Source of the DNA: a virus
IMG/VR virus record: IMGVR_UViG_3300046722_000226
Location: 1-64,000 of that record
Direction: 5' to 3' (one strand)
DNA: 64,000 nt
Shown: positions 23,842-32,682 of the stretch, piece by piece
Layout: the number at the start of each line of letters is the position of its first letter
Numbering within the stretch: the stretch's first letter is position 1
Position numbers and translations under genes: made by a program
Notes under the pieces: generated by a model
Database searches by the model: none
Told to the model about the DNA's origin: nothing
Seen by the model: the letters and a program-made list of their open reading frames with translations, nothing else

Positions 23842-24809
23842 ACCCCCGTTTTCCCGTCTACATTGTCAGTAAGGGAAGGTGGGAAAGCCGCCTGACGGCT
23901 CGCGCATTCGATGAACTGCGAGTGCCTTACTACATCATTGTCGAAGAGCAGGAGCGTGATGCCTACCGCAAGGTGATCAAGGGAGAGGTTCTAACCCTCG
24001 ACCCCGCCTTTCAGCTTGCGTATGACACCTGTGACGCGCGTGGCGTGGGGAAAGGGCGAGGATCAGGACCGGCACGCAATTTCGCTTGGGAGCACGCGAT
24101 CAGACAGGGCGCAGAGTGGCATTGGACAGTCGATGACAACATTCAGCGCTTCTATCGCTGGCATCGGAACGCCAAAGTTCCGGTCGCTGACGGAACGATG
24201 TTCTATGCCGTGGAGGACTTCTGCCTGCGTTATCGCAACATCGCGATGGCAGGACCGAACTATGAGTCGTTCGCTCCGCGCCGGGGAGTGCGCCCTCCGC
24301 TGACGTTCAATACCCGTATTTATTCATGCAATTTGATTCGCAATGACGTGCCGTTTCGGTGGCGTGGCCGTTACAATGAAGACACGGACTTGAGTCTGCG
24401 CATGCTCAAAGCCCGCTGGTGCACGGTGCTTTTCAATGCCTTTTTGCAAAAAAAAGTTCGCACCTTGCACATGAAGGGAGGTAACACCGACACGATTTAC
24501 GTCGGTGGCACGCTGCCGAAAAGCCAGATGCTGGTGGCGCTCCGCCCCGACGTGACGAAGCTGGTGACGCGCTATGGACGCTGGCACCATCAGGTTGACT
24601 ACCGACCGTTTCGTCACAATCGGCCAGTGCTCCGAGAAGGGGTCAGCGTCGATGACAGAATCAACGAATTCGGAATGCGACTGACCAATCTGAAGGAGAT
24701 GAGGGATGAAAGGGCGAAAGCCGAAGCCGACCGCGCTGGCGAAGCTGCACGGCAAGACCGGGCATCGGCGCATGAACGACGCCGAGCCGCAGGCTCCAGG
24801 CTCACTTGA
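23838..24809 (+). CDS. TAGT-like glycosyltransferase, second copy
   Basis: 323 residues, ATGA overlap with the first copy. Nearly every motif is shared: VYIVSKGRWESRLTARAF, DTCDARGV, GSGPARNFAWEHA, WHWTVDDNIQRF (Asp pair near 99-100), NTRIYSCNLIR and RYNEDTDLSLRML, with well over half of residues identical by eye, so the pair arose by tandem duplication. The C-terminal ~36 residues, charged and Ala/Arg-rich, run 104 bases into the terminase small-subunit gene and are absent from copy one. The two may use different sugars or sites. Confidence 0.8.
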   Translation: MNPRFPVYIVSKGRWESRLTARAFDELRVPYYIIVEEQERDAYRKVIKGEVLTLDPAFQLAYDTCDARGVGKGRGSGPARNFAWEHAIRQGAEWHWTVDDNIQRFYRWHRNAKVPVADGTMFYAVEDFCLRYRNIAMAGPNYESFAPRRGVRPPLTFNTRIYSCNLIRNDVPFRWRGRYNEDTDLSLRMLKARWCTVLFNAFLQKKVRTLHMKGGNTDTIYVGGTLPKSQMLVALRPDVTKLVTRYGRWHHQVDYRPFRHNRPVLREGVSVDDRINEFGMRLTNLKEMRDERAKAEADRAGEAARQDRASAHERRRAAGSRLT

Positions 24810-25233
24810 AGACCCTCCGCACTGGCTGACGGAAGAACAGGTCGACGGCTGGAGGCACGCGCTGGCAAGCGCACCGCCGGGGCTGCTGCGCCGCCTGGAC
24901 AGAGGCGTGCTGGCGGTCTGGGTGGTGGCTGAAGACACCCACCGCCGCGCTGCGGAACTGCTGCGCACGACGCAAACGCTGCTGATGCGCCAGCGCGGCA
25001 TGCCGATGCCGTTTCCGTCGCTCTATCTCGGCATCATGAACAAGCAGGCGATGATCATGCTGAAGGCCGCAGGGGAGTTGGGCTTCTCGCCGACAGCACG
25101 AGCACGCGCTTACGCGCAGCCGCTCGGACCCGAGGTCAAGCTGCCGCATGCCGACACGAAGCAGGGCAAGCGCAAGCACGTCCCGCTGGCCGAATACGTT
25201 GCGAACGCGCCGCCGCGCCCAGTGATGCACTGA
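24706..25233 (+). CDS. Terminase small subunit, P27 family
   Basis: 175 residues, starting MKGRKPKPTALAKLHGKTGH, the basic N-terminal signature of P27-type small terminases. WLTEEQVDGWRHALASAPPG and DRGVLAVWVVAEDTHRRAAE form the central helices, and ELGFSPTARARAYA matches the conserved C-terminal helix. It should bind the packaging site and deliver DNA to the large subunit. The ATG lies inside the 3' end of the second glycosyltransferase frame, behind a GGAGATGAGGG site. Confidence 0.85.
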   Translation: MKGRKPKPTALAKLHGKTGHRRMNDAEPQAPGSLEDPPHWLTEEQVDGWRHALASAPPGLLRRLDRGVLAVWVVAEDTHRRAAELLRTTQTLLMRQRGMPMPFPSLYLGIMNKQAMIMLKAAGELGFSPTARARAYAQPLGPEVKLPHADTKQGKRKHVPLAEYVANAPPRPVMH

Positions 25234-25415
25234 TGGAAGACCCAAGGCAGGCGGCTTACGCCGCGCAGCGTCGCGCGCGCACTGATGCAGTGGCCGAAGA
25301 GCTACGCCTGCGTGGCGAGCAGGCAGAAGCCTACCTGCGTTCGCAGGGAGTAGAGCCGTCAGACGTTGATGAGGTGAAGCGTTTCATGCACCGCAACGAC
25401 GATCAGACGCCGTGA
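25233..25415 (+). CDS. Small helical protein between terminase subunits
   Basis: 60 residues; its ATG shares one base with the small-subunit stop. Ala/Arg/Glu-rich helix (QAAYAAQRRARTDAVAEELR) ending in acidic DVDEVKRFMHRNDDQTP. Likely real from its exact fit between terS and terL. No family recognised. Confidence 0.55.
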   Translation: MEDPRQAAYAAQRRARTDAVAEELRLRGEQAEAYLRSQGVEPSDVDEVKRFMHRNDDQTP

Positions 25416-27197
25416 ATGGCGAAAGCCAGCGCGTCGTCGATGGTCGGCTGGCGTGCGCCGCGCATCGGCTCCGGCTCGACGCTGCGCGGGCAGATCACCG
25501 TGCCGGATCATCGCCCGCACCGTGGGGTAGACTCGGCGACTGCCTACGCGTGGGACGTGCTCGACGGTCGCATCACTGCCTGCCGCTACCTCATCCTCGC
25601 TGCCGAGCGGCACTTCGCCGACCTCGCCACCGGTGCCGAGCGCGGGCTTCAGTTCGACAAAAAGTGGGCGCGCTACGCGATCACCTTCTTTCCCGAATAC
25701 CTGTGCCACAGCAAGGGCGAGTGGGCCGGGGAAGAACTGAACCTCTCGCCGTGGCAGGAGTTCGCGATCGGATCCGTCTACGGCTGGTTTCGCGCTGACG
25801 GCACGCGGCGCTTTCGCACGGCCTACGAGGAAGTCGCCCGCAAGAACGGCAAGAGCACGACGGCTGCGGGGCTGGGATTGTTCGCTCTGGTCGCGGACGA
25901 TGAGCCGGGAGCGGAGATTTACGCGGCGGCGACGAAGCGCGATCAGGCGCGCATCATCTTCTCCGAAGCGCAGCAGATGACCCGGCGATCACCTGACCTT
26001 CTCAACGTGCTGTCGGTGTTCAAATACAACATTGCGATGGACAGCACCGGATCGAAGTTCGAACCGCTGTCGGCGGATGACCGCACGCTGGACGGGCTGA
26101 ATCCGCATCTCGTGCTGGTCGATGAACTGCACAAGCATCGCACGCGCGCGGTGCTCGACGTGCTCGACACGGCGCTGGGCGCGCGCCGCAACCCGCTGCT
26201 GTGGCTGATCACGACCGCTGGCGACGACAACCCGGAGTCCGTCTATGCGGCCGAGAACGCCTACGCGATTCAAGTGCTGGAAGGCACGGTCGAGGACGAT
26301 AACTACTTCGCGCTGGTCTACACGCTCGATCGCGAAGACCGCTGGGACGATCCGAAGGTCTGGATCAAGGCAAACCCCAATCTCGGGATAAGCCTGAAGC
26401 TGTCCGATCTGAAGCGGCAGGCGCAAAAAGCGGCCCGCTCACCCCCGGCGCTGGCGTCGTTCAAGCGCTTGCGGCTCAATCTGCGCACGTCATCGGCTGT
26501 TCGTGCAATCGACATGGCGGTATGGGCGAAGAACACGCTTGGCCCGTTCGACCCGGCGCTGATGCACGGGCGGCGCTTTTACGGCGGGCTGGATATCAGT
26601 TCGAAGGTCGATTTGACGGCGTGGGTCAAGCTGTTCCCGCCCGAAGGGGAAGAGACGCGCTGGCGCATCGTGCCGCGCTTCTGGATGCCCGCGTTCACTG
26701 TCGAAGAGAAGAGCGACCGGGATCGGGTGCAATACCGCCGCTGGATCGACGAGGGTCTGATCGAGGTCACGCAGGGAAACGTCGTGGATCAGAGCGAAAT
26801 CTTCGATGCGGTGGTGGAGGATTGCAGGCTGGGGGAGTGCATCACGTGCGCCTATGATCCGTGGAACGCTGCTAGCCTCGCCGTCTCGCTTGCGGATCAA
26901 GGGGTGCCGATGAGCGAGTTCATCCAGGGGATTCGCTCTTACACTGCACCGACAAAAGAGTTAGAGGCCATGCTGCTGAGCGAAAAGCTTGACCACGGCG
27001 GCAACGAAGTCCTCACATGGATGGCATCGTCGATGATGGCCGTTACCGACCGCAATGAGAATCGAATGCCTTCGAAAAAGCACTCGGTCGCGCGAATTGA
27101 TGGAATAACCAGTCTCATCATGGCGATTGGGCGTAGCATGGACGAAGACCCGAGCGCGGGGATGGAAGGCTTCATGAGCGATCCGGTGACCCTGTGA
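25416..27197 (+). CDS. Terminase large subunit (Terminase_1, HK97-like)
   Basis: 593 residues. ATPase: FRTAYEEVARKNGKSTTAAG carries the Walker A-like RKNGKS (about 143-150), HLVLVDELHKHRTRAV the Walker B with catalytic Glu (about 232-240), and WLITTAGDDNPES the coupling motif. Nuclease: GGLDISSKVDLTAW (first Asp about 392) and later acidic sites. This ATP-driven motor and nuclease packages DNA into the prohead with the portal and the P27-type small subunit. Confidence 0.95.
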   Translation: MAKASASSMVGWRAPRIGSGSTLRGQITVPDHRPHRGVDSATAYAWDVLDGRITACRYLILAAERHFADLATGAERGLQFDKKWARYAITFFPEYLCHSKGEWAGEELNLSPWQEFAIGSVYGWFRADGTRRFRTAYEEVARKNGKSTTAAGLGLFALVADDEPGAEIYAAATKRDQARIIFSEAQQMTRRSPDLLNVLSVFKYNIAMDSTGSKFEPLSADDRTLDGLNPHLVLVDELHKHRTRAVLDVLDTALGARRNPLLWLITTAGDDNPESVYAAENAYAIQVLEGTVEDDNYFALVYTLDREDRWDDPKVWIKANPNLGISLKLSDLKRQAQKAARSPPALASFKRLRLNLRTSSAVRAIDMAVWAKNTLGPFDPALMHGRRFYGGLDISSKVDLTAWVKLFPPEGEETRWRIVPRFWMPAFTVEEKSDRDRVQYRRWIDEGLIEVTQGNVVDQSEIFDAVVEDCRLGECITCAYDPWNAASLAVSLADQGVPMSEFIQGIRSYTAPTKELEAMLLSEKLDHGGNEVLTWMASSMMAVTDRNENRMPSKKHSVARIDGITSLIMAIGRSMDEDPSAGMEGFMSDPVTL

Positions 27198-28531
27198 TGT
27201 CGACGCTGATGCAACGGCTGCGGCTAAAGGCGGTCACCACGGTCGCGCGCGCGATCAACATCAGCGATCCGCGACTCGTCGGGTTCTTCAGCGGCGGGGT
27301 CAACTTCGCCGGGGAAGTCGTCAGCGCGGGCACCGCGTTGCAGTTATCCGCTGTCTGGGCTTGCGTGCGCCTGATCGCGCAGACCGTCGCCACCTTGCCG
27401 CTGCTGACCTACACGCGTGACAAGAACGACTACGGCACGCTGGCGCGGGATCATCCGCTGTTCACCATCCTGCACGACTCTCCGAACGCGGACATGACGG
27501 CGGTCGAGTTCTGGGAAGCGATGGTGGGATCACTGCTGTTGTGGGGCAACGCCTACGCGCAGATCATCTGGAGCGGCAAGCGTGTTATCTCGCTGATACC
27601 AATGCGGCCTGATCGCGTGCAGCCGCGCAAACAGACGGACGGCTCGGTCCGTTACTATTACGTCTGGATGGGGCAGACCGTCGAGCTAATGGAAGAGGAA
27701 ATCTTCCACCTGAAAGGCTTTTCTCTAGATGGGCTCTACGGTCTTTCGATCATCGAGCAGGGGCGGCAGACGATCGGCTCAGCTATTGCCGCCGAGCGCG
27801 CGTCCGGCACGTTCTTTCGCAACGGCATGCGCCCGTCGCTCGTGCTGTCAGCGCCGACATACCTCACGCCAGAGCAGCGCAAGCGCAAGGATGAGTGGGT
27901 CGCGGATTACGCGGGAGCGATCAACAGCGGAAAGGTGCCACTGTTAGAAGGGGGCTGGAAACTCGACAGCCTCTCTATCCCGCCCGAAGACGCGCAGCTT
28001 CTAACCACACGCCAGTTCGGCGTCGAGGAACTCTGCCGCTGGTATGGCGTGCCACCGCCGATGATCGGGCACACCCAGAGCGCCACGGCGTGGGGCAGCG
28101 GCCTGGAGCAAATGCTCCTGTGGTTCCTGCAATTCTGCCTGCGTCCGCAACTGCGACGCATCGAGTCGCGGATCAGCAAAAGCCTGCTGGTTCCCGGCGA
28201 GCGGCGGGACGTTTACTGCGAATTCAATGTCGAGGGGCTGTTGCGCGCTGACAGTAACACGCGCGCTCGGCTCTACGCGACGATGGTCGATCACGGGCTG
28301 AAGACGCGCAACGAGGTGCGCGCGCTGGAGAACGACCCGCCGATGAAGGGCGGTGACGATCTGACGGTGAACGCGGCGCTGCTGCCGATTGAACTGCTGG
28401 GTGAGTTCGTGCGTGGGAAGGCGGATAAGCCACTGCCTCCAGGCTACAAGCCGCCAGAAGGAACGTCTCAGTCCGGCGGCACCACGGCAGCCGAAGGGCA
28501 GACGACCACGCGAGAAGGTGTCGCTGCGTGA
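27194..28531 (+). CDS. Portal protein, HK97 family
   Basis: 445 residues; GTG at 27194 overlaps the terminase stop and is followed directly by ATG at 27197, so either may start. ALQLSAVWACVRLIAQTVATL, PNADMTAVEFWEAMVGSLLL, GNAYAQIIW, IFHLKGFSLDGLYGLSIIE and QFGVEELCRWYGVPPPMIG are typical HK97 portal segments. The C-terminal ~40 residues are Gly/Thr-rich and disordered. It forms the ring through which DNA enters the head. Confidence 0.95.
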   Translation: MMSTLMQRLRLKAVTTVARAINISDPRLVGFFSGGVNFAGEVVSAGTALQLSAVWACVRLIAQTVATLPLLTYTRDKNDYGTLARDHPLFTILHDSPNADMTAVEFWEAMVGSLLLWGNAYAQIIWSGKRVISLIPMRPDRVQPRKQTDGSVRYYYVWMGQTVELMEEEIFHLKGFSLDGLYGLSIIEQGRQTIGSAIAAERASGTFFRNGMRPSLVLSAPTYLTPEQRKRKDEWVADYAGAINSGKVPLLEGGWKLDSLSIPPEDAQLLTTRQFGVEELCRWYGVPPPMIGHTQSATAWGSGLEQMLLWFLQFCLRPQLRRIESRISKSLLVPGERRDVYCEFNVEGLLRADSNTRARLYATMVDHGLKTRNEVRALENDPPMKGGDDLTVNAALLPIELLGEFVRGKADKPLPPGYKPPEGTSQSGGTTAAEGQTTTREGVAA

Positions 28532-28579
28532 GCGAAAGATGGTAAACGGGAACAGCTGGTCGTGAAAGGTTAGTGGGCG

Positions 28580-29626
28580 ATGGCCAAAATGACGCAGGCG
28601 GATGCTAACTACCGAACCGGAAGCTCGGCGCGAAACTGCGGCAAGTGCTCGATGTTCACCGGAAGCGGCTGCACTGATGTCCAGGGCAAGATCGCGGCGT
28701 CCGACGTCTGTGATCTGTTCGATCCGAAGGCGGCAAAATCGGTCGGACGTCTCCTGGCCCCTGTCGAGTTCAAGTTCGTCGAGGGCAGCGGGGTCGAGCC
28801 GGGCACGTTCGAAGGCCACGGCAGCGTCTTCAACACGATGGACTGGCACGGTGACATCGTCCTGCCCGGCGCATTCAGTGAAAGCCTCGCTGACTTCAAA
28901 GCGAAGGGCGAGATGCCCGGCCTGTTCGTCGAGCACTCGTTCGCCATGTTCGGCGGGGATCCGCTGCCGGTCGGCGTCTGGCTCAATATGGAGGAAGACG
29001 AAAACGGCCTGAAGGGAACCGGCAAGATCAGCGCGCTCGACAGTGACCACTCCAAACGCGTCATCGGCCTGATGCGCGACGGGGCGATGAAGGGCCTCTC
29101 GATTGCGTTTCAAGTGCCGGAAGGCGGGGCCGATTATGGCAAGAAGCCGGGCGAGCCGAAGCGCTGGCTCAAGAAGCTGAACCTGTTCAGCGTCGACATC
29201 GTGCGCGAGCCGTCAAACCCACAGGCGCAGATCGCGGCAGTCAAATCGACGCTGGCGCACGGTGATCATGCTGGCGCGCTCGCGGCGGTGACGAACGCCA
29301 TCAAGCTGCACAATCAGACGCTGGCGGGCGGCGACTCTCCCACCGTCGACGAGCGGCAGCAGTTGCAGGATTGCCTGCGCACGGCATACCGTTGCCTGTC
29401 CGGCAATGAGCCGAAGTCGGTCAGCAGGCCGGAAACGATCCGCGATTTCGAGGCGGTCCTGCGGGATGCGGGATACTCGAATCGCTTGGCCCGCGAGATA
29501 GCCGCTCACGGGTTCAAAGCAGCGACGACGCCTCGGGATGAGGCTGCGGCGGTGGTGGCTGAAGCGACTGCGGACGCGATGAAGACGATTGCGGACGCGC
29601 TTCGTGGTTTCTCACTCGCAGCTTAA
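28580..29626 (+). CDS. Prohead protease (S78) with N-terminal Cys-rich module
   Basis: 348 residues. Residues 1-52 hold NCGKCSMFTGSGCTDVQGKI then VCDLF, a four-Cys module resembling small high-potential iron-sulfur-type phage proteins that are usually separate. From about 60 on is the S78 protease: FEGHGSVFNTMDWHGDIVLP, LFVEHSFAMFGG (catalytic His) and AMKGLSIAFQVPEGG (catalytic Ser), followed by VDIVREPSNPQAQI. The C-terminal ~130 residues are helical and may act as scaffold. It cuts the capsid delta domain during maturation. Confidence 0.9.
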   Translation: MAKMTQADANYRTGSSARNCGKCSMFTGSGCTDVQGKIAASDVCDLFDPKAAKSVGRLLAPVEFKFVEGSGVEPGTFEGHGSVFNTMDWHGDIVLPGAFSESLADFKAKGEMPGLFVEHSFAMFGGDPLPVGVWLNMEEDENGLKGTGKISALDSDHSKRVIGLMRDGAMKGLSIAFQVPEGGADYGKKPGEPKRWLKKLNLFSVDIVREPSNPQAQIAAVKSTLAHGDHAGALAAVTNAIKLHNQTLAGGDSPTVDERQQLQDCLRTAYRCLSGNEPKSVSRPETIRDFEAVLRDAGYSNRLAREIAAHGFKAATTPRDEAAAVVAEATADAMKTIADALRGFSLAA

Positions 29627-29644
29627 CCCCAATGGAGGCATCCG

Positions 29645-30856
29645 ATGCCACTCGACGATACCGGCACAACTGAACTCAAGCAGCTTGCCGTCGACCTGAA
29701 GAACGCGACCGACGAAGTCAAAAAGTTCGCGGAGAAGGCGCAGGCCGAGATGAAGGCCCTCGGCGACGTCACCGCCGAGACGAAAGCGAACGCCGACAAG
29801 GCGCTGTCGGCGATGAACGAGCTTGGCGCGCGCGTCGGCGAGATCGAGCAGAAGATGGCCCGTCGCCCTGGTGATGGCCCTGCGCAGAGCAAGAGCATCG
29901 GCCAGCTTGTGGTCGAGAACGAGGAAGTCAAAGCGCTCTTGCAGCGGAAGAACGGGCAGGCGCGCGTGACTATCGAACTGAAGGACATCATGAGCGGCAG
30001 CGCGACTTGGGGCACCGGCGTCTCGGCGGCGACGTCGTTGGTGATTCCGGAACGCGTGGGGATGGTGCAGGCTCCGCTCCGCCCTTTGGTCGTCCGTGAC
30101 CTCGTGATGCCGGGTTCGACCACCAGCAACGCCATCGAGTATGCAGTCGAAACGGACGATCCTCAGTCGGCGGCGTCGAACAAGGCAGCGGTGGTCTCGG
30201 AAGGGGCGCTGAAGCCGCAGTCGAACATCACCTTCGATCTGAAGAGCACGCCGGTTCGCACCATCGCGCACTTCATGAAGGCGTCACGGCAGATTCTCGA
30301 CGACGCGCCGATGCTGCAATCGACGATCGACGGACGTCTGCGCTGGGGTCTGCAATATGTCGAAGAGGGCGAAATCCTCTACGGCGACGGCACCGGCCAG
30401 CACCTGTTCGGCATCGTGCCGCAGGCGACGGCCTACTCGGCAGCGTTCACGCCGACCGCGTTGCAGAACATCGACACCCTGCGGCTGGCGGCGCTGCAAG
30501 CCACGCTCGCGCTCTACCCGGCTTCTGGTTTCGTTCTCCACCCGACCGATTGGGCGAAGATCGAGCTAACCAAGGATGCGCAGAACCGCTACATCGTCGG
30601 CGATCCCACCGGAGCCATCGGCAAGCGGCTCTGGAACCTGCCGGTCGTCGACACGCAGGCTATGACGGTCAGCCACTTCCTCGCTGGTGCGTTCCGCATG
30701 GGTGCGCAGTTGTTCGACCGCATGGCAATTGAAGTCCTCATCTCGACCGAAGATCAGGACAACTTCGTGCGCAACATGATTACGATCCGCGCGGAAGAGC
30801 GGGTGGCGCTGGCGGTCTATCGTCCGAAGGCGTTCACCTACGGCACGCTCGCCTAA
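29645..30856 (+). CDS. Major capsid protein, HK97 fold
   Basis: 403 residues. Residues about 5-75 are a charged coiled coil (KQLAVDLKNATDEVKKFAEK), the delta/scaffold domain probably removed by the S78 protease. The capsid domain follows: SGSATWGTGVSAATSLVIPE, PLRPLVVRDLVMPGST, SEGALKPQSNITFDL, YGDGTGQHLFGI and GFVLHPTDWAKIELTKD, standard HK97 landmarks. Ribosome site AATGGAGG precedes the ATG. Confidence 0.95.
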   Translation: MPLDDTGTTELKQLAVDLKNATDEVKKFAEKAQAEMKALGDVTAETKANADKALSAMNELGARVGEIEQKMARRPGDGPAQSKSIGQLVVENEEVKALLQRKNGQARVTIELKDIMSGSATWGTGVSAATSLVIPERVGMVQAPLRPLVVRDLVMPGSTTSNAIEYAVETDDPQSAASNKAAVVSEGALKPQSNITFDLKSTPVRTIAHFMKASRQILDDAPMLQSTIDGRLRWGLQYVEEGEILYGDGTGQHLFGIVPQATAYSAAFTPTALQNIDTLRLAALQATLALYPASGFVLHPTDWAKIELTKDAQNRYIVGDPTGAIGKRLWNLPVVDTQAMTVSHFLAGAFRMGAQLFDRMAIEVLISTEDQDNFVRNMITIRAEERVALAVYRPKAFTYGTLA

Positions 30857-30866
30857 GCAGACATTC

Positions 30867-30889
30867 TGGCCTGTCAAAGTGACAGGCCA
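30867..30889 (+). terminator. Terminator-like hairpin after the capsid gene
   Basis: TGGCCTGTC (30867-30875), loop AAAGT, GACAGGCCA (30881-30889): perfect 9-bp stem 11 bases past the capsid stop. The following bases are AAGTGTC rather than a U-tract, so it may reduce rather than stop transcription, or protect the capsid mRNA 3' end. Confidence 0.55.
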
Positions 30890-30901
30890 AAGTGTCGGGG
30901 G

Positions 30902-31090
30902 ATGCCGATGCAAGAAAAGTCCATCGTCTACTTTGTCGTCGCCTACTTGGCCTGCTGGGCGGTCGATCTGATCGTCATCGTCGCGCGCGGCCCGGTGCTG
31001 ATCGACCCGATCCTGAAGCTGGCAATCGTCGTCTTGTGCTTGGCGGTGGTAGTGTTCAGCCTCTCCAGAAGCGGATGGTTGCTGCCATGA
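30902..31090 (+). CDS. Small membrane protein
   Basis: 62 residues with two membrane segments, IVYFVVAYLACWAVDLIVIV (about 8-27) and LAIVVLCLAVVVFSL (about 40-54). A GGGGG ribosome site precedes the ATG. It starts the accessory island between capsid and connector genes. Holin-like topology is possible but late head genes are an unusual place for lysis. Confidence 0.6.
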   Translation: MPMQEKSIVYFVVAYLACWAVDLIVIVARGPVLIDPILKLAIVVLCLAVVVFSLSRSGWLLP

Positions 31091-31683
31091 CCGACCTGCA
31101 CACCTACGAAATCGTCGCCGACAACGATGGTGGCACTGTTGACCGCCTGCGCACCGAGGGCGGATGGCTCTATCGCACGCGCACGTGGGACATCCGCTCT
31201 AACAACTTCGCAGTCGCACTGGCATTCGCTCCCGATCCTCCCTCGGGGCAAGCCGATGCGGCTGCGGGGACCTGCTTTTGCTACGCCAACCTCGTCGAGG
31301 CGACGCTCACGATGGATGGCGATCCGCACCCTCTGGACATCGCCGGAGCAGAAGCGTTCGGCGACACATCGCTGATCACGTCCGTCACCGAAGGCTTCGC
31401 GGTGACCGGGGATTGCGTCTGCGTGATCGATCTGTGGATCGAGTTCGCCACCGCGCCGCAGTCAATTGCCGAGATGGGCATCGGCATCGACAAGGCGGGG
31501 ACGCTACTCGCGCGCGGGGTGGTGCAAGTCTTCCCGGCAATGACGATGCAGCACACCGGCTACACCGGCCTGCTGCAAGCCGGGCAGATCGTGAAGCCGT
31601 GCGCGCTCTGCGCGGTCGACGACGACCTGACGGTGCTTCCGTCCAGCTACATCACGGCCCACATCGTGCCGATCAAGCTATGA
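31087..31683 (+). CDS. Hypothetical structural-region protein
   Basis: 198 residues from the ATG at 31087 (ATGA overlap). Beta-rich with Cys-containing strands (GTCFCYANLVEATLTMD, GDCVCVIDLWIEF, KPCALCAVDDDL) and SITSVTEGF-like loops; it looks like a small jelly-roll or decoration protein. The next gene (31680) overlaps it. No family recognised. Confidence 0.6.
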   Translation: MTDLHTYEIVADNDGGTVDRLRTEGGWLYRTRTWDIRSNNFAVALAFAPDPPSGQADAAAGTCFCYANLVEATLTMDGDPHPLDIAGAEAFGDTSLITSVTEGFAVTGDCVCVIDLWIEFATAPQSIAEMGIGIDKAGTLLARGVVQVFPAMTMQHTGYTGLLQAGQIVKPCALCAVDDDLTVLPSSYITAHIVPIKL

Positions 31684-31985
31684 GCACGGACGTCTCGCTG
31701 CTCCTGATCGACACGGGCGGCGCAGACGTCTTCCAGCACGGCGCGACCGACGATGATGAAATCTCGCTGCTCAACGAAGAGCCAGTCGACAAAACCAACC
31801 TGCGGGTGCGCTACAGTCCGGAATTGAGTGTGGAGCACGTCGTCATCGAACTCAGCGCGAATCGCGTCACGAGCACGCAGACCGGCAAGGTGATCAGCGC
31901 CGAAGTGGTGATCGATCTGGAGTGGACAGGCGTCGTCATCTTGCACCAATTTCTCGGCTTCCTGCTGCAACAGAAGGAGGACTGA
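31680..31985 (+). CDS. Hypothetical acidic protein
   Basis: 101 residues from the ATG at 31680 (ATGA overlap). VSLLLIDTGGADVFQHGATD is followed by VEHVVIELSANRVTSTQTG and EVVIDLEWTGVVILHQFLGF. Beta-rich, acidic, no signal peptide. No family recognised. Confidence 0.55.
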   Translation: MSTDVSLLLIDTGGADVFQHGATDDDEISLLNEEPVDKTNLRVRYSPELSVEHVVIELSANRVTSTQTGKVISAEVVIDLEWTGVVILHQFLGFLLQQKED

Positions 31986-31988
31986 TCC

Positions 31989-32375
31989 ATGTCTTTTGTC
32001 GCTCCTGACACGCACGCGCGCCTTGGCGAAGTGGTCGGCAACGGTCACTGCATGGTGCACGTGCAGACGGTGGCTGGCGTGCCGCATTCCTCGGTGCTGC
32101 GCCGTGGCAACCCGGCAAAGGGTTCGGGCTTTCCGCGCGGCACCATCATCGCGACCTTCGACGACGACGGGCTCTATGCCAACGCCACGGACGGATCCAG
32201 CCACATCGCTATCCTGTTAGAGCAGACCGACGAGGGTCTGAAGGTCGTCGACCAGTGGGTGGGCCAGCCCGTGCATGAGCGCGTGATCCGCTTCAAGGGC
32301 GGCCAGGGTCAGGCGTGCGACGATGCGGACCAGTTCTACATCGCCGAGACGGCAACGCAGACGGAGAAGGCGTGA
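31989..32375 (+). CDS. BPSL0067-family protein (NlpC/P60-like candidate hydrolase)
   Basis: 128 residues. GNGHCMVHVQTVAGVPHSSV places a Cys near residue 21, GSSHIAILLEQTDEGLKVVD a His near 71, and DQWVGQPVHERVIRF follows, the order Cys-His-polar seen in BPSL0067 proteins related to NlpC/P60 peptidases. These are often linked to secretion effectors or phage lysis genes. With membrane proteins on both sides it could be a lytic or periplasmic enzyme. No signal peptide is visible. Confidence 0.7.
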   Translation: MSFVAPDTHARLGEVVGNGHCMVHVQTVAGVPHSSVLRRGNPAKGSGFPRGTIIATFDDDGLYANATDGSSHIAILLEQTDEGLKVVDQWVGQPVHERVIRFKGGQGQACDDADQFYIAETATQTEKA

Positions 32376-32578
32376 TCCCTCCCAAGGCCGATGTCAGCGC
32401 AAGCGGCCCGATCAACGGCATGGGCGAGCGGGATTATCACGGCTCCTACGTGCAGATCGCCGTTGTCTCGGAAGATGGCAAGCAGCAGGCATTCCGCGTC
32501 TCGTTCGGCGGTGCCGACCAATTGAGAGCGGATCTTGTGGCGATCCTGCGGCTTATGGCTGGGCGCGAGGCCGCGTGA
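32372..32578 (+). CDS. Small hypothetical protein
   Basis: 68 residues from the GTG at 32372 (GTGA overlap). HGSYVQIAVVSEDGKQQAF and RVSFGGADQLRADLVAIL suggest a small alpha/beta protein. No family recognised; may be an immunity-like or accessory partner of the BPSL0067 protein, by position only. Confidence 0.5.
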   Translation: MIPPKADVSASGPINGMGERDYHGSYVQIAVVSEDGKQQAFRVSFGGADQLRADLVAILRLMAGREAA

Positions 32579-32682
32579 CGCTGTTCTTCCTCCTGGCCGG
32601 GATGCTGATCGCGCTCGGGCTGAGCGTCCTGGCGGGCTTCATCACCGAGTGCATCGCCGACACCGTTCGGCGTGATGGCTGA
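32575..32682 (+). CDS. Single-span membrane peptide
   Basis: 35 residues from the GTG at 32575 (GTGA overlap). TLFFLLAGMLIALGLSVLAG is one membrane segment; the C-terminus is short and charged. Too short to assign; context with a candidate hydrolase and other membrane proteins is notable. Confidence 0.5.
   Translation: MTLFFLLAGMLIALGLSVLAGFITECIADTVRRDG

Noticed and set aside
28001-29113. 370-codon minus-strand frame opposite portal and protease
   Set aside because: Composition and position are those of a shadow of the portal and protease genes.
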